Origin: Streptomyces lacrimifluminis
GTDB taxonomy: Bacteria; Actinomycetota; Actinomycetes; Streptomycetales; Streptomycetaceae
DNA: 64,000 nucleotides
Reading direction: 5' to 3'
Assembly: GCF_014646095.1 (NCBI RefSeq)
Contig: NZ_BMMU01000007.1
Span: 200,722 to 264,721 of the forward strand
A program made the translations under genes and the position numbers. Every line of letters starts with the position of its first letter. Position 1 is the stretch's first letter. Of the stretch, positions 7,640 through 16,494 are shown piece by piece. The notes below the pieces were generated by a model. That model was not told the DNA's origin. It worked only from the letters and a program-made list of their open reading frames with translations, and ran no database searches.

Positions 7640-8533
7640 ATGAGTATCCCCGCTCCCGTCTGGCGCGGTGTTCTTGTCGCCACCGCGTTGCCGCTCAATG
7701 ACGATCTGAGTGTCAACTACGAGGCCTACGCCGATCATTGCCGCTGGCTCGTCGAGAACGGTTGCGACGGCGTCGTACCGAACGGCTCCCTCGGCGAGTA
7801 CCAGGTGCTCACCGCCGAGGAGCGGGTGAAGGTCGTCGAGACCGCGGTCGCAGCGATCGGCGGGGACCGGGTGATGCCCGGCGTGGCCGCCTACGGCTGT
7901 GCCGAGTCCGCCCGCTGGGCCGCGCAGGCCAAGGACGCCGGCTGCGCTGCCGTCATGCTGCTGCCGCCCAACGCCTACCGCGGTGACGGGCGTTCGGTGC
8001 TCGCGCACTACGCCGCCGTCGCCGAGGTCGGCATCGACATCGTGGCGTACAACAACCCGATCGACACCAAGATCGACCTCACCCCCGAGCTGCTCGCCCA
8101 GCTGCACGCGGCCGGACACATCAAGGGTGTGAAGGAGTTCTCCGGGGACACCCGGCGCATCTACCAGATCCAGGAACTCGCCCCGGAACTCGACGTGTTG
8201 ATCGGCGCCGACGACGTCCTGCTGGAGCTGGCCACGGCCGGAGCGGTGGGCTGGGTCGCCGGTTACCCCAACGCCCTGCCCCGGGCGACCGTCGAGCTGT
8301 ACCGCGCGGCGGTGGCGGGTGACCTGGCCACCGCCCTGCCGCTCTACCGGCAGCTGCACGCACTCCACCGCTGGGACTCCAAGGTCGAGTTCGTGCAGGC
8401 GATCAAGCTGTCGATGGACATCGTCGGCCGGCACGGCGGTCCCGTCCGCCCGCCGCGCATGCCGCTGCTGCCGGAGCAGGAGAAGTCGGTCCGCGAGGCC
8501 ACCGAGAAGGCCGTCGCCCTCGGCCTCGCCTGA
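7640..8533 (+). CDS. Dihydrodipicolinate synthase family protein, probable pyrroline-4-hydroxy-2-carboxylate deaminase
   Basis: A 297-residue (beta/alpha)8 aldolase of the DapA/NAL family. The Schiff-base lysine lies in GVKEFSGDTRRIY and the catalytic Tyr in IVAYNNPIDTKIDLTPELL; NGSLGEYQVLTAEER replaces the usual GTTGE loop. In hydroxyproline pathways, family members deaminate and dehydrate delta1-pyrroline-4-hydroxy-2-carboxylate to 2-oxoglutarate semialdehyde. The neighbouring epimerase and dehydrogenase support that role. ATG 7640 has AAAGGTGAGG upstream; a dispersed repeat separates it from the upstream genes. Confidence 0.85.
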   Translation: MSIPAPVWRGVLVATALPLNDDLSVNYEAYADHCRWLVENGCDGVVPNGSLGEYQVLTAEERVKVVETAVAAIGGDRVMPGVAAYGCAESARWAAQAKDAGCAAVMLLPPNAYRGDGRSVLAHYAAVAEVGIDIVAYNNPIDTKIDLTPELLAQLHAAGHIKGVKEFSGDTRRIYQIQELAPELDVLIGADDVLLELATAGAVGWVAGYPNALPRATVELYRAAVAGDLATALPLYRQLHALHRWDSKVEFVQAIKLSMDIVGRHGGPVRPPRMPLLPEQEKSVREATEKAVALGLA

Positions 8534-8588
8534 GCCGGACAGCACGCCGACCTGCGTCGGCCCGAGTTGACCTGAGAGGATCGCGATC

Positions 8589-9590
8589 ATGCGCAGCAAG
8601 CTCGTCCTGCACGCCGTCGACTCGCACACCGAGGGCATGCCGACCCGGGTCGTCACCGGCGGAATCGGCACGATCCCCGGCGACACGATGAACGAACGCC
8701 GGCTGTGGTTCCGCGAACACCGGGACGACGTACGGAACTTCCTGATGAACGAGCCACGCGGGCACCCCGCCATGAGCGGGGCGGTCCTCCAGCCGCCGAC
8801 CCGGCCCGACTGCGACTACGGCGTCCTCTACATTGAGGTCTCCGGCTATCTGCCGATGTGCGGCCACGGCACGATCGGTGTGGCGACCGTGCTCGTCGAG
8901 ACCGGCATGGTCCCTGTCGTCGAGCCGGTCACCACCATCCGGCTGGACACCCCGGCCGGGCTCGTCGTCGCCGAGGTGGCGGTGGAGGACGGCGCGGCGA
9001 AGGCGGTCACGATCCGCAACGTGCCTTCGTTCGCCGTGGAGTTGGACCGAAAAGCGACCCTCGCCGACGGTCGCACGGTGACCTACGACCTCGCCTTCGG
9101 CGGCAACTTCTACGCCATCCTGCCCCTTGACGAGTTCGGCCTGCCCTTCGAGCGTGAGCGGAAGGACGACATCCTCGCCGCCGGACTCGCCCTGATGGAC
9201 GCGATCAACGCCGACAGCCCGCCCGTGCACCCGGAGAACCCGACCATCAACGGCGTCCACCACGTCTATCTGGCGGCTCCCGGCTCGACCGCCGTACGCT
9301 CCCGGCACGCGATGGCCATCCATCCCGGCTGGTTCGACCGCTCGCCCTGCGGCACAGGCACCTCCGCCCGTATGGCGCAGCTGCACGCGCGCGGTGAACT
9401 GCCGCTGCACCAGGACTTCCTGAACGAGTCCTTCATCGGTACGTCGTTCACCGGGCGGCTCGTCGAGAGCACGGAGGTCGCCGGACGCCCCGCCGTGGTG
9501 CCCACGATCACCGGCCGCGCCTGGATCACCGGCACCGCCCAGTATCTGCTGGACCCGGACGACCCGTTCCCGGCCGGCTTCGTACTCTGA
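8589..9590 (+). CDS. Proline racemase family protein, probable 4-hydroxyproline 2-epimerase
   Basis: A 333-residue proline-racemase-fold enzyme. Both catalytic cysteines are present: the first in MCGHGTIGVATVLVE and the second in SPCGTGTSARMAQLHARGEL. The Cys/Cys pair argues for an epimerase/racemase rather than the trans-3-hydroxyproline dehydratases, where the second Cys is Thr. It would convert trans-4-hydroxy-L-proline to cis-4-hydroxy-D-proline, the substrate of the upstream dehydrogenase. The opening MRSKLVLHAVDSHTEGMPTRVV is typical. GAGAGGATC lies just upstream of ATG 8589. Confidence 0.88.
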   Translation: MRSKLVLHAVDSHTEGMPTRVVTGGIGTIPGDTMNERRLWFREHRDDVRNFLMNEPRGHPAMSGAVLQPPTRPDCDYGVLYIEVSGYLPMCGHGTIGVATVLVETGMVPVVEPVTTIRLDTPAGLVVAEVAVEDGAAKAVTIRNVPSFAVELDRKATLADGRTVTYDLAFGGNFYAILPLDEFGLPFERERKDDILAAGLALMDAINADSPPVHPENPTINGVHHVYLAAPGSTAVRSRHAMAIHPGWFDRSPCGTGTSARMAQLHARGELPLHQDFLNESFIGTSFTGRLVESTEVAGRPAVVPTITGRAWITGTAQYLLDPDDPFPAGFVL

Positions 9591-9632
9591 CACCGCCCGA
9601 CCCGAGATCCACCGGATCCACCAGGAGAACCC

Positions 9633-10304
9633 ATGGCCGCTCAGCGCACCGGCCCCGCTCTGCCCAGCATCGGCGGTCCGCGGCCCAGTTACCGGGCGAG
9701 CGTCGCCGACGCGCTGCGGGCCGCGCTCGTCGCCGGTGAACTGCGGCCGGGCGAGGTCTACTCGGCGCCCTCGCTCGCCGCCCGTTTCGGCGTCTCGGCG
9801 ACCCCGGTGCGCGAGGCCATGCTCGATCTGGTGAAGGAGGGCATGGTCGATCCCGTACCCAACAAGGGTTTCCGGGTCACCACGGTCTCCGAGCGGCAGC
9901 TCGACGAGTACACCCACATCCGGTCGCTGATCGAGATCCCGACCACCGTCGGCCTCGCCGCGACCGCCGACCCGGGCGCGCTGGAGGCGCTGCGCACACA
10001 CGCGGAGGAGAGCGTCGCGGCGGCGGACAGCGGCGATCTCATCGCCCACGTCGAGGCCGACCGCCGCTTCCACCTCGGCCTGCTCGCCCTGGCCGGCAAC
10101 CAGCATCTGGTCGAGGTCGTCGGCGACCTGCGCAAACGGTCGCGGCTGTACGGCCTCACCGCACTGGCCGAGCGCGGACTGCTGAAGTCGACCGCCGAGG
10201 AGCACCTGGAGATCCTCGACGCGCTCCTCGCCCGGGACGAGGAGCGTGTACGGACCGTGATGACCCGGCACCTGGGCCATGTCCGGGGCGACTGGGCCCA
10301 CTGA
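9633..10304 (+). CDS. GntR family transcriptional regulator (FCD domain)
   Basis: A 223-residue FadR-subfamily regulator. The N-terminal winged helix (RPGEVYSAPSLAARFGVSATPVREAMLDLVKEG, about residues 36-70) is followed by an FCD ligand domain containing the metal/ligand residues in the segments EYTHIRSLIE, HVEADRRFHLGLLALAGN and AEEHLEILDALLARD. FCD regulators typically respond to carboxylic or amino acids. As the last gene of the hydroxyproline operon, it is the likely local repressor. AGGAG precedes ATG 9633. Confidence 0.88.
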   Translation: MAAQRTGPALPSIGGPRPSYRASVADALRAALVAGELRPGEVYSAPSLAARFGVSATPVREAMLDLVKEGMVDPVPNKGFRVTTVSERQLDEYTHIRSLIEIPTTVGLAATADPGALEALRTHAEESVAAADSGDLIAHVEADRRFHLGLLALAGNQHLVEVVGDLRKRSRLYGLTALAERGLLKSTAEEHLEILDALLARDEERVRTVMTRHLGHVRGDWAH

Positions 10305-10414
10305 ACCGCGCCCACCCCTGCCCCACCACTTCCACGAATGGCGTACACGAACTCCGTGTGCGCGTTCGGACGTGTTCGGTTGTTGCCGTCCGGGCGGGGG
10401 AGGACACTGAACCC

Positions 10415-12511
10415 ATGGCCTCCGCGAGCGCTGACGACGATCATCAGGACGGACCTGACCTGGTGGAAGAGGCGTTCAGGCAGGCGTCGTTCTCGATGTC
10501 CGTCTTCGACGTCGAGCAGCGGTACCGGCGGCTCAACGACGTCGCCTGCCAGGTGATGGGCGTCGAGGAGGAGGACGCGCTGCTCGGCCGGGTCTTCCCC
10601 TACGGCGTGCCGGAGGACGTCGCGCAACGCGGCCTGCTCAAGGCACTGCGGGACGTGGCCGCCACGGGCGAGCCCACACACTACGAGGCCTTCTCACGGG
10701 CGCCCTCCGGGATCCGCGAGCACGCCTGGAACATGGAGCTGTGGCCCGTCCGGGACGCCTCGGGCGAGGTGAGCGCGGTCGGGCTGGCCGCGTACGACAG
10801 CAGTGAGCAGCACTGGGCGCGGCAGCGGCTGGCGGTCCTCGACGAGGCGGCCGTCTCCATCGGCACCAGCCTGGATCTCGACCGCACCGCCCAGGAACTC
10901 GCCGACCTGGTCGTACCCCGGTTCGCCGACTTCGCCAGCGTGGACCTGCTGGAGGCGGTCATGCGCGGCGACGAGCCCGCCGAGGCCGGCCCGGACGACG
11001 TGGTGGTGCTGCGCCGCCTCGCCCACGCGGCCGGGAGGATCGGGGCCCCCGGGGCGCTGCTCGGCCCGGGGACCACTGACACGTACCCGCCCTACTCCCC
11101 GCCCGCCCGGGCACTGAGCACCGGACAGCCGGTGCTCAGCCGCAGCGGCGCCCCCGACTTCGACCACTGGATGGCGACCGCGCCCGAACGGGCCCAGAGC
11201 CTGCGCGGAGTCGTCGTCACCTCGCTGGTGGCGGTGCCGCTCATCGCGCGCGGTACGACACTCGGGGTCGCCGTCCTGCTGCGCACCCGGCCCGACGTCT
11301 TCAACGAGGACGACTTCGTCCTGGCCAGGGAGCTGGCGAGCCGCGCCGCCCTCTGTGTCGACAACGCCCGCCGCTACACCCGCGAGCGCAGCACCGCCCT
11401 CGCCCTCCAGGAGAGCCTGCTGCCGCGCGGTCCCTCCAGGCAGTCGGCGGTGGACGTCGCCTCCCGCTATCTGCCCGCCGGCTCACGGGCCGGTGTCGGC
11501 GGCGACTGGTTCGACGTCATCCCCCTCTCGGGCGCGCGCGTCGGCCTCGTCGTCGGCGACGTGGTCGGCCACGGCATCCAGGCGTCGGCGACCATGGGCA
11601 GGCTGCGTACGGCGGTCCAGACGCTCGCCGACGTCGACCTGCCGCCCGACGAGCTGCTGGCCCACCTCGACGACCTGGTCCTGCGTCTCGCCGCTGACGA
11701 CGACAGCGCCGGCGGCGACCGGGTGGCCGTCGGTGCCACCGGGGCGACCTGTCTGTACGCGGTCTACGACCCGGTCTCCCGGGAGCTGGCCGTCGCCAGC
11801 GCCGGCCACCCACCGCCCGTGCTGGTCCTGCCGGACGGCGGGACCCGGGTCGTGGACGTCAGTGTCGGGCCGGTGCTGGGGGTGGGCGGTCTGCCCTTCG
11901 AGACCACCGAGATCCAGCTGCCGGAGGGCAGCCTCGTCACCCTGTTCACGGACGGGCTGGTCGAGCCCACCGAGGGCGACCCGGACCTCGGCATCGCCCT
12001 GCTGGCCCGGACCCTCGCGGAGGGGCACAGTGCGCAGGCCTCGCTGGAGGACCGCTGCGACCGGGTCCTGTCCGCCCTGCTGCCGAAGAACCCCGGCGAC
12101 GACGTCGCCCTGGTGCTGGCCCGCACCCGCGCCCTGGACGCCGACCACGTCCGCGTCTGGGACCTGCCCGCCGATTTCGAGGTGGTCGCCGATGCCCGCA
12201 GACGTGCCGTCGCCCAGTTGGAGCAGTGGGGCCTGGAGGATGTCGCCTTCGTCACCGAACTGGTCGTCAGCGAACTCGTCACCAACGCGATCCGCTACGG
12301 CGCCGACCCCATCCAGCTCCGGCTGATCCACGACCGCACGCTCATCTGCGAGGTCTCGGACGGCAGTTCGACCTCACCGCATCTGCGCCGGGCCAGGATC
12401 TTCGACGAGGGCGGCCGGGGACTCCTCCTGGTCGCCCAGCTCACCACCAGCTGGGGCACCCGGCACACCAGGAACGGCAAGACGATCTGGGCGGAGCAGG
12501 CGCTGACCTGA
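10415..12511 (+). CDS. PAS-GAF-PP2C (SpoIIE)-HATPase multidomain phosphatase/anti-sigma regulator
   Basis: A 698-residue protein with four domains. An N-terminal PAS-like domain (FRQASFSMSVFDVEQRYRRLNDVACQVMG, about 20-130), a GAF domain (about 145-310), a SpoIIE/PP2C phosphatase domain with metal aspartates in GVGGDWFDVIPL and GLVVGDVVGHG (about 330-550), and a C-terminal HATPase_c/RsbW-like kinase domain (VTELVVSELVTNAIRYG; GGRGLLLVAQL, about 565-690). Such Streptomyces proteins control anti-sigma-factor antagonists by dephosphorylation and kinase activity. It is separated by 110 bases from the GntR gene with its own GGGGGAGG ribosome site at ATG 10415. Longer in-frame starts upstream lack one. 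Confidence 0.88.
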   Translation: MASASADDDHQDGPDLVEEAFRQASFSMSVFDVEQRYRRLNDVACQVMGVEEEDALLGRVFPYGVPEDVAQRGLLKALRDVAATGEPTHYEAFSRAPSGIREHAWNMELWPVRDASGEVSAVGLAAYDSSEQHWARQRLAVLDEAAVSIGTSLDLDRTAQELADLVVPRFADFASVDLLEAVMRGDEPAEAGPDDVVVLRRLAHAAGRIGAPGALLGPGTTDTYPPYSPPARALSTGQPVLSRSGAPDFDHWMATAPERAQSLRGVVVTSLVAVPLIARGTTLGVAVLLRTRPDVFNEDDFVLARELASRAALCVDNARRYTRERSTALALQESLLPRGPSRQSAVDVASRYLPAGSRAGVGGDWFDVIPLSGARVGLVVGDVVGHGIQASATMGRLRTAVQTLADVDLPPDELLAHLDDLVLRLAADDDSAGGDRVAVGATGATCLYAVYDPVSRELAVASAGHPPPVLVLPDGGTRVVDVSVGPVLGVGGLPFETTEIQLPEGSLVTLFTDGLVEPTEGDPDLGIALLARTLAEGHSAQASLEDRCDRVLSALLPKNPGDDVALVLARTRALDADHVRVWDLPADFEVVADARRRAVAQLEQWGLEDVAFVTELVVSELVTNAIRYGADPIQLRLIHDRTLICEVSDGSSTSPHLRRARIFDEGGRGLLLVAQLTTSWGTRHTRNGKTIWAEQALT

Positions 12512-12871
12512 CGGTTTCCGGGGTCCCGAGGAGGATCGGGAGCCGGCCGTACAGCCCGGGGCGCGCAGCCGCTCCGGCGCCGATCGCCACTGGTCCGGCC
12601 GGTCCACCACCGCGGCCACGCTCCCGGTCGCCAACGACCGCTCCGGGCCGGTCGGTTCACGCCGACGGGCGATCCCGGCAGGCACGGGGCCGGGCCGGCG
12701 ATTCCGGGACCCCGGCTCCGGCACCGTCTCCGGCAGCCACGGGCCGTCGTCGTCACGAGGCGCTCACCTGCGGTGCCGCGATGCTCCTGTGCCGTCGCCC
12801 TGGTCATGGGTAAGGACAATCTGTTCCCATCGCGGGCGGGAAGGTTCACTTCGGCACGGTAGAAAGGACCC
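12512..12871. other. 360-bp intergenic region, nothing recognised
   Basis: Between the phosphatase stop and the MarR start I see only short overlapping frames of low complexity (Arg/Pro/Gly-rich) without ribosome sites. No strong hairpin or operator was found apart from the sequence right before the MarR gene. Confidence 0.4.
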
Positions 12872-13396
12872 ATGGCGGAGCGCGAGACCCCCGCAGGGGA
12901 CATGGACGATGTTGACGCGGTGACCCGAGCGGTGCTGACCGCGTCGCGGCTGCTCGTGGCGGTCTCCGCCCGGTCCCTCGCCGAGGTCGAGGAACGCGTG
13001 ACGCTCCCGCAGTTCCGGATGCTGGTCGTCCTGTCCACGCGCGGGGACACCAAGCTGGTCACGCTCGCCGACCTGCTCCAGGTGGCCCCGTCCACCGCGA
13101 TGCGCATGATCGACCGGCTGATCGCGGCCGGCCTCGCCGAACGGCACCTCAACCCCGACAACCGCCGGGAGACGCAGCTCGGCCTCACCGAGGAGGGGCG
13201 TCGGACGGTCGAGGACGTCACGGCCCGCCGGCGGACCGAGATCTCCGGGATCGTGGCACGCCTCGCCCCGGCACAGAGGGCAGCGCTCGTCGAAGCGCTC
13301 ACCGCCTTCAGCGAGGCGGGCGGGGAACCCCCCGTCCCGGCGGCGGGCGACACGGAGCCGCACCCGCTCGGCTGGGCGGACACCGCGATCGTGTGA
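12872..13396 (+). CDS. MarR family transcriptional regulator
   Basis: A 174-residue MarR protein. The winged-helix region runs TLPQFRMLVVLSTRGDTKLV-TLADLLQVAPSTAMRMIDRLIAAGLAERHLNPDNRRETQLGLTEEGRR (wing with the conserved D-x-R segment DNRRE), flanked by dimerisation helices. MarR proteins repress genes for stress or efflux and respond to small ligands. Start ATG 12872 follows GAAAGGA. It is convergent with the DUF4142 gene, with only 38 bases between stops. No obvious target other than itself or the adjacent genes. Confidence 0.85.
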   Translation: MAERETPAGDMDDVDAVTRAVLTASRLLVAVSARSLAEVEERVTLPQFRMLVVLSTRGDTKLVTLADLLQVAPSTAMRMIDRLIAAGLAERHLNPDNRRETQLGLTEEGRRTVEDVTARRRTEISGIVARLAPAQRAALVEALTAFSEAGGEPPVPAAGDTEPHPLGWADTAIV

Positions 13397-13434
13397 CGTC
13401 CTTCTCGGTACGCGCGATCCCGGTCCGGTCTCGC

Positions 13435-14193
13435 TCAGCCCGCTGACGTCGAGGTACCGGAAGGGCCCGTGGGCGCCGGGGCGGCCGTGCGGATGTTCAG
13501 GTCCGGGCGGGGGGTGAGCGCGACCATCGGTGCGCCCTGAAGGGGCGGCGGCGGGGTCGTCTCGTCCTTGGGCAGCTTCGGCGGCGTGCTCTGCTGGAAG
13601 TTGACCTGGTCGATGTTGACCAGACCGGTGTTCTCCAGCACGGTGATGTGGTCGAGGACGGTGTCGTTGGCCAGGTCGGCCAGGGCGCGGACCATGACGT
13701 TCCTGGTGGTGGCACGGATCTTGGCGATGACCGGGAAGATCTGGCCGTGGGTCACCCGCATGATGGTGACCGCCGTGGAGTCGAACTCCTTGCCACCGGC
13801 CGCGTCCGCGGTGGCCACGAACTGCTGCTGTTGCGGCGACGCCACGTTGGGCAGGACGACCCCGAGCTCGGGGGCGATCTTGCGGCACATGACGTCGAGT
13901 CCGGCGTGACCGACGATCAGGTGCTTGCCGGCCTCCCTCATCTCCACGGTGGTGCCCCGCTCCATGGCCATCTCGCCCAACGGGTACTCCCACAGCCCCG
14001 CCGCGCGCACCTTGACCACGAAGTCCCGGTCGGCCTCGGTCAGCGGTCCGTAGCGGGTGTTGGCGATGACGCGGTCCGGTGAACTCGTCGTGTTCTCCAC
14101 CCCGAGCATGGCGGGGTAGGCCAGCGCGGCGAGGGTCAGACCCAGAGCGCCGAACACGAGCACGTTTCCCGCGTTTCTGGCCGAGATGGGCAT
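13435..14193 (-). CDS. DUF4142 domain exported protein
   Basis: A 252-residue protein with an N-terminal hydrophobic segment (VLVFGALGLTLAALAYPAM), likely an uncleaved anchor or signal, then a DUF4142 ferritin-like helical domain (LTEADRDFVVKVRAAGLWEYPLGEMAMERG, VEMREAGKHLIVGHAGLDV, DSTAVTIMRVTHGQIFPVIAKIRATTRN) and a Pro-rich tail. DUF4142 proteins are cell-envelope proteins of uncertain function. Start ATG 14193 has AGGAGG upstream. It is divergent from the next MarR gene and shares its palindromic promoter region, so it is the likely MarR target. Confidence 0.8.
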   Translation of the reverse strand: MPISARNAGNVLVFGALGLTLAALAYPAMLGVENTTSSPDRVIANTRYGPLTEADRDFVVKVRAAGLWEYPLGEMAMERGTTVEMREAGKHLIVGHAGLDVMCRKIAPELGVVLPNVASPQQQQFVATADAAGGKEFDSTAVTIMRVTHGQIFPVIAKIRATTRNVMVRALADLANDTVLDHITVLENTGLVNIDQVNFQQSTPPKLPKDETTPPPPLQGAPMVALTPRPDLNIRTAAPAPTGPSGTSTSAG

Positions 14194-14269
14194 GGTGCCT
14201 CCTGGTGTGAGCGGCTCGTACGCCAGGAGATACGGGAGCGAGCAGGATTTCAATCATTGCTCAGGGTAA

Positions 14270-14288
14270 ATTTTGCACTCTGCTAAAT
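14270..14288. promoter_or_regulatory. Probable MarR operator
   Basis: ATTTTGC-actct-GCTAAAT is an inverted repeat (6 of 7 positions matched) in an AT-rich patch between the divergent DUF4142 and MarR genes, 24 bases before the MarR start. MarR proteins usually bind such palindromes in divergent promoters, so autoregulation with control of the DUF4142 gene is likely. Confidence 0.55.
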
Positions 14289-14311
14289 CTGGAGCACGGC
14301 ATGATCGGTGG

Positions 14312-14842
14312 ATGGCAGCTGTAGAGGGCGAGAGTGGTGGAGGCGACGTGGCGGGGCGGGCGGAGATCTCGTCGCCGCGGGAGGCCGCGAACGACGCGCT
14401 GGTGCTGGCGTTCGGGCGGTTGCAGGGTGCGGCGAACCGGCTGGAGTACATCCTCGGCCGGTCGCTGGAGCGGGAGTGCGGCATCAGCCACCTCATGTTC
14501 GAGGTGCTGCTCATCCTGGGACGGGCGGGGGGACCCGGGCTGTCCATGCGGGTCGTCGCCCAGGAGCAGGTGCTGACCACGGGCGGTGTGACGCGTCTGG
14601 TGGACCGGATGGCGGCGGCCGGGCTGGTCGAGCGCGCCGAGGACCCGGACGACCGGCGCGGCCGGCTGGTGCGTCTGACCCGGTTGGGGGAGGAGACCAC
14701 CGTGCGCGCGTCCCGGCTGCACGTGGAGAACATACGCCGCTATTTTGTGGCGCCACTGCCGCCCGAGGACTGGGAGCGGTTCGCCGAGGACCTGCGCATC
14801 CTCAGCCGATCCGCACGGGACGAGCTGCCCCGCCTGCCCTGA
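14312..14842 (+). CDS. MarR family transcriptional regulator
   Basis: A 176-residue MarR protein with helices LVLAFGRLQGAANRLEYILGRSLERECGISHLMFEVLLILGRAG, recognition helix VVAQEQVLTTGGVTRLVDRMAAAGLVERAEDPDDRRGRLVRLT (wing DDRRGR) and a C-terminal dimer helix. The chosen start is ATG 14312 because the longer frame would begin inside the palindromic operator at 14270-14288. The ribosome site is weak (GGTGG). Divergent from the DUF4142 gene. Confidence 0.82.
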   Translation: MAAVEGESGGGDVAGRAEISSPREAANDALVLAFGRLQGAANRLEYILGRSLERECGISHLMFEVLLILGRAGGPGLSMRVVAQEQVLTTGGVTRLVDRMAAAGLVERAEDPDDRRGRLVRLTRLGEETTVRASRLHVENIRRYFVAPLPPEDWERFAEDLRILSRSARDELPRLP

Positions 14843-14911
14843 GGCCGCGGGTGCGGGCGCGGGAGCGGGTGTGTCGGGCGCCACGTGTGCGCGACAGGTG
14901 CGAGGAAATAT

Positions 14912-14923
14912 CTGACTAGTCAG
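14912..14923. promoter_or_regulatory. 12-bp perfect palindrome, probable operator of the DsbA/MBL/SnoaL operon
   Basis: CTGACTAGTCAG is a perfect palindrome 64 bases upstream of the ATG at 14987 and 70 bases after the MarR stop. Its length and position fit a MarR, HxlR or TetR-type binding site for the three-gene operon; the neighbouring MarR (14312-14842) is a candidate binder. Confidence 0.5.
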
Positions 14924-14986
14924 TTACTGTTCTCTCAGGTGAAGCGTCCGCATCCGGCGGACGCCACACCACTGCCGAGGTCCCCC

Positions 14987-15604
14987 ATGAAGCTCGTCTA
15001 CGTCTTCGACGCCTACTGCGGCTGGTCGCACGGCTTCTCCGGAACGCTGAGCGAGGTCGTCGCCCGTCACCCGGACGTTCCGGTCGAGGTGGTGTCCGGT
15101 GGTCTGTTCACCGGGTCGCGCCGGGTGCCGGTCCGGGAGTTCGGTCACGTCCAGGGGGCGAACGCGCAGATCGCCGAGCTGACCGGTGCCGAGTTCGGTG
15201 AGGCGTACGAGGGGCTGATCGCCGACGGTTCGTTCGTGATGGACTCGGAGGTCGCCGCGCGCGGGGTCGCCGCTCTGCGCCAGGCCGCCCCTGCCCGTGC
15301 GGCGGAGCTCGCCGGCGCGCTGCAGCGTGCCTTCTACGTCGACGGTCTGAGCCTCTCCGACCCGGCGACCTGCCGGAAGGTCGCCGAGGAGGCCGGCCTG
15401 GACGCCGACGCGGTGGTGGCCGCCTTCGGAGGGCCGAGGGTACGGGTCGCGGCCGGAGCCGACTTCCACCGGGCCGCCTCGCTGGGCGTCACCGGCTTCC
15501 CGACCCTCCTGGCCGTCGACGGCGACCGGGTCACCGTCCTGGCCCGGGGGCACGCCACCGCCGACGAGGTGGACCAACGGCTCGCGGCCCTTCGCACCCC
15601 CTGA
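14987..15604 (+). CDS. DsbA family protein with CxxS active site
   Basis: A 205-residue thioredoxin-fold protein of the DsbA/FrnE type. The active-site position reads YCGWSHG, so the second Cys of the CxxC motif is Ser; the cis-Pro loop is VTGFPTLLAVDG. A CxxS site can isomerise or form mixed thiol adducts but does not act as a simple two-Cys oxidase. No signal peptide, so cytoplasmic. Start ATG 14987 is chosen because the fold begins at MKLVYVFDAYCGW. First gene of an operon with an MBL protein and a SnoaL-like protein. Confidence 0.8.
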   Translation: MKLVYVFDAYCGWSHGFSGTLSEVVARHPDVPVEVVSGGLFTGSRRVPVREFGHVQGANAQIAELTGAEFGEAYEGLIADGSFVMDSEVAARGVAALRQAAPARAAELAGALQRAFYVDGLSLSDPATCRKVAEEAGLDADAVVAAFGGPRVRVAAGADFHRAASLGVTGFPTLLAVDGDRVTVLARGHATADEVDQRLAALRTP

Positions 15605-15685
15605 GCCTCCCCGTCCGCGTCCCCGTCCCGTCTCCACCCTCCTCATTTGCCCCGCTCGACTCCCCTTTCCCGCAAGGAGCTTTCG

Positions 15686-16492
15686 ATGAGTGCCCTGTCC
15701 TTCAAGGTCCTGGACCTGGACTTCCCGGCCGGCAGCAGGAACAAGACCGCCACCCTCGTCACCGGCGAGAACGAGGCGCTGCTGGTCGACGCCGCGTTCA
15801 CCCGCGCCGACGGTCACCGCCTGGCCGCCGAGATCCTCGACTCGGGCAAGACGCTGACCACGGTCTTCGTCAGCCATGCCGACCCCGACTTCTACTTCGG
15901 CGCCGAAGTGATCGCCGACGCCTTCCCCGAGGCGGTGTTCGTGGCGACACCGCTGGTGATCGAGCACATCCGGGACTCCTACGAGGGCAAGCTCAAGGCA
16001 TGGGCTGCGCTCGGCCCGAACCTGCCCACCCGCCTGGTGGACCTTCGGCCGCTGACCGGTGACCTCACCCTGGAGGGCCACCGCTTCGAGCTGAAGGGCG
16101 GCCCGGCCGCGCTGCCCGACCGCCACTACCTGTGGCAGGCCGAGTCCCGCGCCCTCCTGGGCGGTGTGCTGCTCTTCCAGCAGGAGCACGTCTGGGTCGC
16201 GGACACCGCCACCCCGGGTGACCGCGCGGCCTGGATCGTCCTGCTCGACGAGATGGCGGCGCTGCGGCCGGAGCTGGTCGTGCCGGGTCACCGGCTGCCG
16301 GGGACGGCGGCCGACGCCTCCGCGATCACCGCCACCCGTGACTACCTGGTCGCCTTCGAGGAGGAACTCGCCAACGCCGCCGATGGTGCGACGCTGACGG
16401 AGGCGCTCGTCAAGCGTTACCCGGACAACGGCATGCTGATCGCCGCGCAGATCGGTGCGAAGGTCGCCAAGGGCGAGATGAAGTGGGGCTGA
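15686..16492 (+). CDS. MBL-fold metallo-hydrolase-like protein with altered metal site
   Basis: A 268-residue metallo-beta-lactamase-fold protein. The HxHxDH motif reads SHADPDFYFG, so the second and final His positions are Asp and Phe; a distal PGHRLPG is retained. This HADPDFYFG variant recurs in a bacterial subfamily, so it may bind a single metal rather than being dead. Activity unknown. Start ATG 15686 follows AAGGAGC. It lies between the DsbA-like and SnoaL-like genes and its stop is 2 bases before the latter. Confidence 0.8.
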   Translation: MSALSFKVLDLDFPAGSRNKTATLVTGENEALLVDAAFTRADGHRLAAEILDSGKTLTTVFVSHADPDFYFGAEVIADAFPEAVFVATPLVIEHIRDSYEGKLKAWAALGPNLPTRLVDLRPLTGDLTLEGHRFELKGGPAALPDRHYLWQAESRALLGGVLLFQQEHVWVADTATPGDRAAWIVLLDEMAALRPELVVPGHRLPGTAADASAITATRDYLVAFEEELANAADGATLTEALVKRYPDNGMLIAAQIGAKVAKGEMKWG

Positions 16493-16494
16493 CC

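Noticed and set aside
6086..8773. Very long minus-strand open frame antisense to the hydroxyproline operon
   Set aside because: It lies opposite several genes with clear motifs and reads as Gly/Arg/Val-rich low-complexity protein, the usual mirror frame of GC-rich coding DNA.
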